DNA of 58,093 nt from Acidobacteriota bacterium (GTDB lineage Bacteria; Acidobacteriota; Terriglobia; Terriglobales; Acidobacteriaceae). The notes beneath the pieces were generated by a model. The model was not told the origin of the DNA and searched no databases. It saw only the letters and a list, made by a program, of their open reading frames with translations. Positions 24,469-31,525 of this stretch are shown here, one piece after another (within the stretch, counting starts at the first letter, position 1; each line of letters opens with the position of its first letter). The stretch is from positions 1-58,093 of the forward strand of contig JAJXZT010000043.1 of assembly GCA_021779935.1 (NCBI GenBank), written 5' to 3'. The position numbers and the translations under genes were made by a program.

Positions 24469-24966
24469 CTACCGCTTCTTGCCCTTCTTTGCCTTCTTGG
24501 CCGGCTTTTTCGCAGCCTTCGCGGCTTTCTTGATGGCCTTTGTAGCTTTCTTCACGGCCTTTTTCGCCTTCTTTGCGGCCTTCTTGGATCCGCCCTTGGT
24601 CGCCGCCTTTTTCACTGCCTTCTTGGCGACTTTCTTCGCGGGCTTTGCGGCGGCCTTTTTCGCTACCTTCTTCGCCGGTTTCTTGGCTGCTTTCGGAGCC
24701 GCTTTTGGAGCCGCTTTCTTCGCCACCTTCTTCGGCTTCTTCGGAGCCGGTGGTGCCGGCGGAGCCGCTGCCTCCGGTGCCATGCCGCTTTCGGCCGGGC
24801 CCTCGGTGCTTTCGCTCGCTACGGGCACTGCTCTTTCTTCGGCTTCCTCTTCCTCTTCTTCTTCCTCGTCGTATTCTTCCTCGAGGGCCTCGTCGTAAGA
24901 GCTCCCGTCGCCGTAGTCATCCATTTCGTCGTCACGTCCGTACAGGGTCTCGTCGAAAAACGTCAT
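24469..24966 (-). CDS. Histone H1-like Lys/Ala-rich protein with acidic N-terminus
   Basis: 165 residues. Residues 1-60 are strongly acidic (a run of Glu near 30-43). Residues 70-165 are repeats of the PAKKxAKKA type, 30 or more Lys in all, like AlgP/Hc1-type C-terminal histone-like proteins. The basic tail would condense DNA; the acidic head might regulate that or bind partners. GGAGGAAAC lies just before the ATG. Just outside the phage-like element, it is probably a host nucleoid protein. Repeat number in such genes varies readily. Confidence 0.75.
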   Translation of the reverse strand: MTFFDETLYGRDDEMDDYGDGSSYDEALEEEYDEEEEEEEEAEERAVPVASESTEGPAESGMAPEAAAPPAPPAPKKPKKVAKKAAPKAAPKAAKKPAKKVAKKAAAKPAKKVAKKAVKKAATKGGSKKAAKKAKKAVKKATKAIKKAAKAAKKPAKKAKKGKKR

Positions 24967-25928
24967 GTTTCCTCCTGAATTCGTTTACCGCGTTCCGCAC
25001 ATTGGCGGTCTACAAGAGCAACACCTACAACACGACCACTTCGGGATCTCCAGCGCACCGCTCTCTGGAGAAAGATTTTCCGGCACGACTGCTGTGCCTC
25101 TACAGGTGCGGGATTATATGCGCGAACCACGCACTCCCGCAATCACTCGGATGCAACTTCCACGCATTTCATTTGCCCGTGCGCTTTTTCGCACCCGTGT
25201 GTCTCGGAGACTACCACTCACTCCCCCAATCTTGCCAAGCATTTTCCCCATTTCCTCACCCTCACGTCAGCAACAAAAACAACCCATTGCATCTCCCCTC
25301 TCAATTTAGAACCTCACCCCTCTCCACCACCCCCATTTCTCTCCTCCGCCGATACATGTAACATGTTGATTATAAATATGTTATCCGGATAATTACGCCC
25401 ACTCGGTGGCCCATGCACGCTTTCTTTGCTTGCATGGCATCGGCGGAATGCGGGTGCTTCATCCTGAGCGCAGCGAAGGATGGGACTCTCGAAACTCGAA
25501 GCTGTTTTCCTCGTGCCTCATTCAAGTCGCCTTTGCTTGTAGACCTTCTGTGTGGCGGGTGCTTCATTCAAGTCGCTATTGCATGAGTGGGATCGAGTGG
25601 CGGCCTTGCTTGTGCCCTACCCTTGTCGCCTGTTGTTAGCGACAGGGTGGGGTCTTTTGCTTGCAGCTTGTCTTCTTCCAACCTTGTGCATCATTCCCCA
25701 TTCTCCACACATCTTTACGTTATTCGGCCGGGTAACCCATGTCTTGGAACTGAACAGGGTTTGCTTGCATGGGATCGCGGGTGCCCCGTCCTAACTTATT
25801 AGGGCGGGGTCGTTGCAGTTATCGTTCTTCTCGAAACTTGAAACTCGAAACTTTGTTCTCTTGTGCCCTACCCTTGTCGCGCGCCGTTCGCGACAGGGTG
25901 GGGTCGTTGTCGTTGGTAGGGCGCATTC
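24967..25928. repeat. Island of palindromic repeats, no genes
   Basis: 962 bp without a credible gene. 24967-25400 holds only the histone-gene leader and pyrimidine-rich sequence. From 25411 palindromes follow one another: 25411-25437 (CCATGCA/TGCATGG), 25454-25486 (TTCATCCT/AGGATGGGA), half-copy 25513-25530, 25559-25594 (TTCATTCA.../TGAGTGGGATC), 25612-25654 (TTGTCGC/GCGACA), 25736-25773 (CCCATG/CATGGG), 25781-25811 (CCCCGTCCTAA/TTAGGGCGGGG) and 25863-25905 (TTGTCGC/GCGACA). Most begin GTGCC or GTGCT and end GGGTC, GGGATC or GGGAC. Confidence 0.75.
25775..25905 (+). repeat. Composite direct repeat, copy A
   Basis: 131 bp consisting of the CCCCGTCCTAA palindrome, TCGAAAC/TTGAAAC/TCGAAAC heptamers (25831-25851) and the TTGTCGC palindrome. 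By eye it differs from copy B (27824-27952) by four substitutions and a 2-bp indel. The two copies are on either side of blaR1-blaI. Confidence 0.9.
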
Positions 25929-27293
25929 TCAGTACAGCTTGTATGCAACCTCCACGCTGATCGACACCGGCACGGAGTGGCCTTTCAGCGTCGCCGGAGT
26001 AAATCGCCATTTCTTCACGGCTTCCACGGCGTTCTTGTCAAACGCCGGCGCCAGGGACTTTGTCACCTTCACCTGCTGCGGCTGCCCCGTCTCGTCCACC
26101 ACCATGCTCAGCACGCATGTCCCGATGATTTTCTTCCTTGCCTTGAGCGCTTCCGGCGGATATTCCGGGTCAGCTCCCGAGATGAGATTGGGAGCCGTCA
26201 CCTCGCCGCCGACTTGGTACACCTTGTTCTTCGAACCTTCCACCTGCGCTACCGGCTTTTGCACATCGCTGCTTGCCTGCGCCACCGTTGCCGTAAGCGC
26301 ATTCGCCGCGACGCACGCCACCCCAACCGTCACCGCCAGCAACAGCAGTAATCCATACCGCATGCCACGACTCAGAGGTTGCTTCTTCTCCATCAGGTTC
26401 ATGATTCGTTTCTCCAGTATGTTCGCGTCGAACATTCCGACTGCATTTGCTGTCGCGGCGGATGGATGGGCATAAGCGGTCCCCGCGATCCGCAGCAGCG
26501 AGCGAGCGTAGTCGGCCGAACCGGCGACGTAATCCGCCGCCATTTCGTCACAAATAAGCTCTCGACTCTCCGCAATGCGCCCCTTCAAGATCCACGTCGC
26601 GGGATGCCACGCAATCGGCAGCGCCATCGCCTCGTATGCGAGGTTCCGCGCAAAGTCGTTACGCCGGACGTGCGCGCACTCGTGACCCAGCGCCGCTGCC
26701 ACATCCTCGCCTTCCCATTGTGTGAAGAAATCCGGCGGCACAACCAACATCACCCGGCGGAACCCGAGCGTCACCGGTCCGGCGACATCCCGGGACGAAA
26801 CCACGTCAATCGGTCCAATTGAAAAGGCGGAACGGCACCGTTGCCACACGCTTTCGAACTCCTGCGGGATCACGATTGGCTTTGTGCGCTCCGCGAGCCG
26901 CCGCGTCCTTTGAACGCGCCACAGCAGGCGGATGCTCAGGCCAACGAACAACCCCATGTATGCGAAGAACAGTGCGCGATACAGTACCGGGTTCAGTTCT
27001 ATTGCCGCGTGATGGGACATCGAGCCCGCACTCTGCCCGGCTGTATCGGTCAGCAGCACCACGGAATTTGTGTGGCCGGAATAAGCGCTCCGGACCGTCA
27101 TCGATCCGGCGCTCGCACTCCATCCCGGCATGATCGTTGCCAGTGCCAGTGCTGCAACCCAAACAGCGTGCTGCGCTCCGCACCCCATTCGCCGGACGCC
27201 GCGAGTCGCAATCGTCGCCGCAAGGAGGAACAAAGGCACCTGCCACACCGAGTTTACGCAGTAGTTGACGATCCAACGGCTCAGCTCAGTCAT
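25929..27293 (-). CDS. BlaR1/MecR1-like M56 metallopeptidase with C-terminal TonB domain
   Basis: 454 residues. TM segments lie near 16-30, 43-57, 105-125 and around 310-335. The cytoplasmic M56 zinc peptidase has GHECAHVRRND (HExxH at 204-208) and a downstream ELICDEMA Glu. Instead of the penicillin-sensor domain of true BlaR1, the C-terminal 100 residues form a TonB-C domain (ADPEYPPEALKARKKIIGTC, later VEAVKKWRFTPA). It probably senses an envelope signal and cleaves the BlaI-like repressor encoded just upstream, with which it overlaps by 8 bp. TonB-C would sit in the periplasm; its partner is unknown. Such M56-TonB fusions are frequent in this phylum. Confidence 0.85.
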   Translation of the reverse strand: MTELSRWIVNYCVNSVWQVPLFLLAATIATRGVRRMGCGAQHAVWVAALALATIMPGWSASAGSMTVRSAYSGHTNSVVLLTDTAGQSAGSMSHHAAIELNPVLYRALFFAYMGLFVGLSIRLLWRVQRTRRLAERTKPIVIPQEFESVWQRCRSAFSIGPIDVVSSRDVAGPVTLGFRRVMLVVPPDFFTQWEGEDVAAALGHECAHVRRNDFARNLAYEAMALPIAWHPATWILKGRIAESRELICDEMAADYVAGSADYARSLLRIAGTAYAHPSAATANAVGMFDANILEKRIMNLMEKKQPLSRGMRYGLLLLLAVTVGVACVAANALTATVAQASSDVQKPVAQVEGSKNKVYQVGGEVTAPNLISGADPEYPPEALKARKKIIGTCVLSMVVDETGQPQQVKVTKSLAPAFDKNAVEAVKKWRFTPATLKGHSVPVSISVEVAYKLY

Positions 27294-27675
27294 GTTCGCG
27301 CTCCATCTTCTTGAGCTTTCGCGATAGCTCCGCGATGCGTTCCGGCTTGATCTGCCGGGACTTCATCAGGCTCATCACCAGGTCCTCCGCCGATCCGCCG
27401 AACATCCGGTCCACCAGGTCACCCACCGCGTGGCTTAGGGCGTTCTCCTTGGAAACTACCGCGCGGTATTCGTACGCGCGGCCCTGCAGTGCCCGCTCCA
27501 CCTTCCCCTTGCGGTGAAGCACATTCAACATCGTCTGCACCGTCGTGTACGCCAGTTTCCCGCCGAGTTTCTCTTGCACGGTCTGCACATTGACCGCACC
27601 CACCTGCCAAAGGACCTGCATGATCTGCAGTTCGAGAGGTGTCAGCGTCTGCGGTTCTTTTTTCCGTCGAATCAT
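27286..27675 (-). CDS. BlaI/MecI-family transcriptional repressor
   Basis: 129 residues. Winged-helix N-terminus: LTPLELQIMQVLWQVGAVNVQTVQEKLGGKLAYTTVQTMLNVLHRKGKVER, the standard BlaI/MecI DNA-binding block (residues 12-62). The C-terminal dimerisation helix region (DLVDRMFGGSAEDLVMSLM) carries the area normally cut by the M56 peptidase. It heads the operon with blaR1-like gene and overlaps it. Two operator-like inverted repeats lie directly upstream, so autorepression is likely. Confidence 0.9.
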   Translation of the reverse strand: MIRRKKEPQTLTPLELQIMQVLWQVGAVNVQTVQEKLGGKLAYTTVQTMLNVLHRKGKVERALQGRAYEYRAVVSKENALSHAVGDLVDRMFGGSAEDLVMSLMKSRQIKPERIAELSRKLKKMEREHD

Positions 27676-27682
27676 GCATCAA

Positions 27683-27744
27683 CTCCTAAACGATTAGGAG
27701 ATTAAGACGCAACACCGCTCTTGTCAACTAAAAGTTTAGGAGTT
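27683..27744. promoter_or_regulatory. Paired BlaI-type operators
   Basis: 27683-27700 reads CTCCTAAACGATTAGGAG, a near-perfect 18-bp dyad. 27727-27744 carries a second, AACTAAAAGTTTAGGAGTT-like dyad with TTTAGGAG half-sites. The centres are about 44 bp apart, four helical turns, on the same face. The first starts 8 bp upstream of the blaI start codon. Confidence 0.75.
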
Positions 27745-28145
27745 CATCCGGATGGCCGCACAAATTTTCCGCACCTGGGTAAGGCGGGTGGCCCGGGCTA
27801 ACACATTTGCACCAGCAAAAGCCTCGCGGGTGCCCCGTCCTAACTTGTTAGGGCGGGGTCGTAGCAGTTGTCGTTCTTCTCGAAACTTGAAACTCGAAAC
27901 TTTGTTCTCTCGTGCCCTACCCTTGTCGCGCCGTTCGCGACAGGGTGGGGTCTTTGACTTTGACTTTGACTTTGACTTTGCTTTTGCTTTTGCAGTTGCT
28001 TTTGCCGACGACCAACGTCCATCGACCGACGACGCTTTTCGCTCAGCGACTCAGCAGCTCTTCTTTTTTCGTCCTTACAATCGTCAATCAGCAATCGAAA
28101 ATCTACAATCTCTCTGCGCCCTCTGCGTTCAGCTTTTGCTTTTAC
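27745..28145. other. Gene-free spacer with repeats between blaI and mltD
   Basis: No gene seen. Contains composite repeat copy B (27824-27952), an array of TTTGAC then TTTGCT hexamers (27953-27990) and an AT-richer stretch. Transcription from blaI points left and mltD ends here from the right, so part of it is mltD 3' trailer. Confidence 0.65.
27824..27952 (+). repeat. Composite direct repeat, copy B
   Basis: 129 bp counterpart of 25775-25905, in the same orientation and with the same internal order: CCCCGTCCTAA palindrome (27830-27860), heptamers (27880-27900), TTGTCGC palindrome (27912-27952). Confidence 0.9.
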
Positions 28146-28173
28146 TCGAAACTTGAAACTCGAAACTCGAAAC
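28146..28173. repeat. Heptamer array (TCGAAAC type) after mltD
   Basis: TCGAAAC, TTGAAAC, TCGAAAC, TCGAAAC: four copies, beginning 3 bp past the stop of the minus-strand transglycosylase gene. Confidence 0.85.
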
Positions 28174-28175
28174 TT

Positions 28176-30053
28176 CTACCTGATCACAATCACCTGTCCC
28201 GGCCTCAGGTCTTTTTCCACGCCGCGATTGTCCCGCTTCAGCGCGTCCACCGTCGTGTTGTATTTCTGCGCGATGCTCCACAGCGACTCGCCCTCGCGCA
28301 CCGTATGTCTGACGGGTGCTCCGCGTCTGCCTTCTTTGCGCGGACGTGGGTCCGCTGTTCGACGCCGTATTGCTTCCTCTTCCCGCGCCGTCAGCGGACG
28401 ATAGATCAGCAGCCACCGTCCCGCGCGCAGCATGTTTCCTCTCAGCCGGTTCCACCGCCGCAGCCGTTCCGCCGGAACCCCAAAGTCGTCCGCCACCGAC
28501 AGCACCGTGTCTCCCCGCCTCACCTTGTAGCGCGTCGGACGCTTCGCATATGCAATCCGTTCCGCGCTCCGCCCCGGCGACACCGGAATCACCAGCGTCG
28601 CGTCTTCTTGCAGATCGGCCGCGCGCTTCAGGTTGTTGACCTCGGCAATTGCCGTCTCCGTCGTGTGATACTTCCGCGCAATCTCTGCCAGCGTCTCGCC
28701 CCGCTCCACCGTGTGATAGCGCCACCACACACGCATGTCCTGGGGAATCTGCGCAATCGCCTGTTCGAACTTGTCCGCCGTTCCCTGCGGCAAATGAAGA
28801 TCAAACTCCTCGCCTTTTGGCGTCGTCATCCGCAGCAGGCTTGGATTCAGGTCCTGCAGTTGCTTCACCGGAGTATCGACAATCTCGGAAACCAGTCGCA
28901 GGTCCACCGGGTAGTCGATCTCCACCGCGTCCGTCTTGATCGGCTTGTCCGGCACAATGTTTTCCAGCCCGTACTGCGCCGGATTCTTCGCCATGATCGT
29001 CATCGCCAGGATGATCGGCACGTAGTTCTTGGTCTCCGCCGGCAGAGCGTTCCGCCTGTAGAGTTCCCAGAAATCCGCGTACCCCGTGCGCTGCACCGCG
29101 CGCTGCACCGTCAGAGGACCCGAGTTATACGCCGCCATCGCCAGGTACCAGTCGCCAAACTCGTGGTAGAGGTCCTTCAGGTGCTTGGCCGCCGCTTCCG
29201 TCGACTTCTCCGGGTCTTGCCGGTCGTCCACCCACCAGTTGCGTTTCAGTCCGTAACCCTCGCCGCGGCTCGCCATGAACTGCCACATCCCGCGCGCTCC
29301 CGCCCGCGATAGCGCCAGCGGATGGAACCCCGACTCCGCCTGTGCCAGGTAAATCAGGTCCTGTGGTATGCCTTCCTTCTTGAAGATCCTCTCGATCATC
29401 CCGCGATAGCGCCCCGAACGCTCCAGCGCCCGCTCGATCGTGCCACGGCCCTTGGTCGAAAAGTAGCTGATAAAGCTGGCAACCTCGTCGTTCATCACCA
29501 GCGGCAAATCCGAATGCGTCTCTCGCACCTCGGCTTCGCCCTTTTCCCGCACCGCCGGATCAACCGGGAACGTCACTTCATTCGCTTCGTCGATTGGCGC
29601 CGGTTCGGGCTTCTGTTCCGTGAAGCCGTCGCCCTCCTTCAGCGCCTGCATCTCCAACTGGCTCACGTTCTCCACGATCTTGTCGAACTCGCGCTCCAGC
29701 CGTTCGTCCGAGTGCACCGGAATCTTGCTCTCCAGCACGATGTCGAACGCCTTGTCGAAGTTGTCCTTCGCTGCGTCCAGGTGGCCTGCCTGGTAGTTGG
29801 CTTGTCCAGCCTTGAACTCCGCCTCGGCCTTCTCCACCACCGCCTCCACCGGATCGACCGGCGCGGCCGCCGGCGTCTTTGCCTGCTGTGGAGCCTGTGC
29901 CGTCTCGCTCGGAGTTGGTTGCGTCACCGTCGGCGCCATCGCTTGGGGTGGAGGCGTCGCAGTCGTGTTCTTCTGCTCGGTGGTCTTGCACGAGGTGGAG
30001 AGAATCACCGCGCCCAGTAGGGGGAGTGTCAGATAAAACTTCGTGATCTTCAT
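28176..30053 (-). CDS. mltD: Membrane-bound lytic murein transglycosylase D-like lipoprotein with LysM repeats
   Basis: 625 residues. Lipoprotein signal with lipobox LSTSC (Cys22). Pro/Ala/Gln-rich linker (30-70), then a helical region (70-150). The SLT domain (about 220-350) has the catalytic Glu240 in AQAESGFHP and the family motifs GARGMWQFM and MAAYNSGP. Three LysM modules follow: about 434-478 (YHTVERGETLAEIARKY), 509-554 (YKVRRGDTVLSVADDF) and 582-625 (HTVREGESLWSIAQKY). It cleaves peptidoglycan with 1,6-anhydro ends at the inner leaflet of the outer membrane. The architecture is that of MltD (E. coli: 452 residues, two LysM), with an extra LysM and a longer N-terminus. Confidence 0.9.
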   Translation of the reverse strand: MKITKFYLTLPLLGAVILSTSCKTTEQKNTTATPPPQAMAPTVTQPTPSETAQAPQQAKTPAAAPVDPVEAVVEKAEAEFKAGQANYQAGHLDAAKDNFDKAFDIVLESKIPVHSDERLEREFDKIVENVSQLEMQALKEGDGFTEQKPEPAPIDEANEVTFPVDPAVREKGEAEVRETHSDLPLVMNDEVASFISYFSTKGRGTIERALERSGRYRGMIERIFKKEGIPQDLIYLAQAESGFHPLALSRAGARGMWQFMASRGEGYGLKRNWWVDDRQDPEKSTEAAAKHLKDLYHEFGDWYLAMAAYNSGPLTVQRAVQRTGYADFWELYRRNALPAETKNYVPIILAMTIMAKNPAQYGLENIVPDKPIKTDAVEIDYPVDLRLVSEIVDTPVKQLQDLNPSLLRMTTPKGEEFDLHLPQGTADKFEQAIAQIPQDMRVWWRYHTVERGETLAEIARKYHTTETAIAEVNNLKRAADLQEDATLVIPVSPGRSAERIAYAKRPTRYKVRRGDTVLSVADDFGVPAERLRRWNRLRGNMLRAGRWLLIYRPLTAREEEAIRRRTADPRPRKEGRRGAPVRHTVREGESLWSIAQKYNTTVDALKRDNRGVEKDLRPGQVIVIR

Positions 30054-30199
30054 GTCCCGTTTTCTGCTTCTGGGCGCTGCCTTGACACCCGGTTACTCAA
30101 ACTCTACCCGCCAGTATTGAAAGGGTCAATGCGCGATGGTAACAGTAGGTTACTGGTAACTGGTTAGCTAATCGCGGTTTTTTCCGTCATCCAAAATGC

Positions 30200-31387
30200 C
30201 TACGCGCGGCTTAAAGCCTGGGCCAAATCGCTGATCAGGTCCGCTGAATCTTCAATCCCCAGCGACAGCCGCACCGTCGCCGCCGACACATCCAGCAGCC
30301 GCAAACTCTTTTTACTCAATCCCACATGTGACGACAGCAATGGATACGACACTGTTGACTCCACGCCGCCCAGGCTCGTCGCCAGGTACCACGTCTTCAG
30401 CGCATTAATAAAGCGTTCCGCCGCACTGCCTCCGCCTTTGATGTCAAACGAAACCATCATTCCGAAGTCGCGCATCTGGCGCAGCGCAATCGGATGCGAC
30501 GGACTGTCAACAAGTCCGGGATACATCACGCGCGCCACCTTCGGATGCTCGCGCAAAAACTCCGCGACGTGAAAAGCGTTGATGCAGGCACGCTCCACGC
30601 GCACTTCCAGCGTCTTCATTCCGCGCAGCAGCAGATACGCAACGCCCGGATCGGAGCACCCGCCCGACTGAATCATCATCGTGCGAATCGGATCAATCCA
30701 CTTCTTCGCCCCAATCGCCGCACCCGCCGTGAGGTCGCTGTGTCCGCCGAGATACTTCGTTGCCGAGTGCACCACCACGTCCGCACCATGCTGCAACGGC
30801 TTCTGCAAAATCGGCGTCGCAAAAGTATTGTCGACCACCACGCAGATGCCGCGCCGATGCGCTTCATCGGCCATCGCCTGCAAGTCCACGCAACGCAGCG
30901 TCGGATTCGTTGGACTCTCCAAGAACAACATGCGCGTGCGCCGGTTGAAGTAGCGCGCCAGTTTGCCCAGCTCCGTGAACGGTACAAGATGCGTCTTGAT
31001 CCCGCATCGTGTCAGCACATTGTTGAATAGCTTGATCGTGCCGCCGTAAATATCCAGCATGCTCACGATCTCGTCGCCTGCTTTGCAGATGCCGAGCGCG
31101 GTGACCATCTCCGCCGCCATTCCACTCGCCGTCAGCACGCACGATTCACCCGCTTCCAGTGCGGCCACTTTCTCTTCCGCGGCGCGAATCGTCGGATTGC
31201 CGTAGCGCGAGTAGAGGTACACATCTGCCTTGCCCGCGGCATAACGGCGCAACTCATCCACGTTTTTCAGCGTAAACACGGAAGTCTGCGCGATCTCCGT
31301 CGTGAGCGGAGCGCTACGTCCGTGACGATCTTCGCCGGCGTGCACGCAAATCGTAGGGTCTGACGGAAAATTCTTTTTCGTGTTCAT
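30200..31387 (-). CDS. PLP-dependent trans-sulfuration enzyme (cystathionine gamma-synthase/lyase family)
   Basis: 395 residues from the ATG at 31387; the in-frame extension to 31507 would run through the receptor terminator. PLP is bound by Lys211 in HSATKYLGGHSD. Other family marks are YSRYGNPT (59-66, contacts PLP phosphate from the neighbour subunit), LTASGMAAE and VVVDNTFATP. It converts O-acyl-homoserine plus cysteine or sulfide to cystathionine/homocysteine, or cleaves such substrates. Family members (MetB, MetC, MetY, MGL) are not separable by eye, so I give no symbol. It stands alone between mltD and the TonB receptor. Confidence 0.85.
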   Translation of the reverse strand: MNTKKNFPSDPTICVHAGEDRHGRSAPLTTEIAQTSVFTLKNVDELRRYAAGKADVYLYSRYGNPTIRAAEEKVAALEAGESCVLTASGMAAEMVTALGICKAGDEIVSMLDIYGGTIKLFNNVLTRCGIKTHLVPFTELGKLARYFNRRTRMLFLESPTNPTLRCVDLQAMADEAHRRGICVVVDNTFATPILQKPLQHGADVVVHSATKYLGGHSDLTAGAAIGAKKWIDPIRTMMIQSGGCSDPGVAYLLLRGMKTLEVRVERACINAFHVAEFLREHPKVARVMYPGLVDSPSHPIALRQMRDFGMMVSFDIKGGGSAAERFINALKTWYLATSLGGVESTVSYPLLSSHVGLSKKSLRLLDVSAATVRLSLGIEDSADLISDLAQALSRA

Positions 31388-31471
31388 GGCGACAGATGAT
31401 TGTCGCGCCCGATGGCGGCACGGCGCAAGTTCTCTATCGCTCGTTTTCTTTCGGAATACCCGCAGACGAAG

Positions 31472-31497
31472 AAAAAGACCCCGGCACATAGCCGGGG
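31472..31497 (-). terminator. Terminator of the TonB-dependent receptor gene
   Basis: On the minus strand, GCCGGGG-type 7-bp stem (CCCCGGC/GCCGGGG, loop of 5) followed by TCTTTTTC, about 30 bp after the receptor stop. Confidence 0.8.
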
Positions 31498-31525
31498 CCC
31501 CCATCATGAAGAAGCTTGCTTCAAA

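Noticed and set aside
25411-25905. CRISPR-like array in the repeat island
   Set aside because: Units differ in core and length, spacing is irregular, and no cas gene is near; they are palindromes with common ends.
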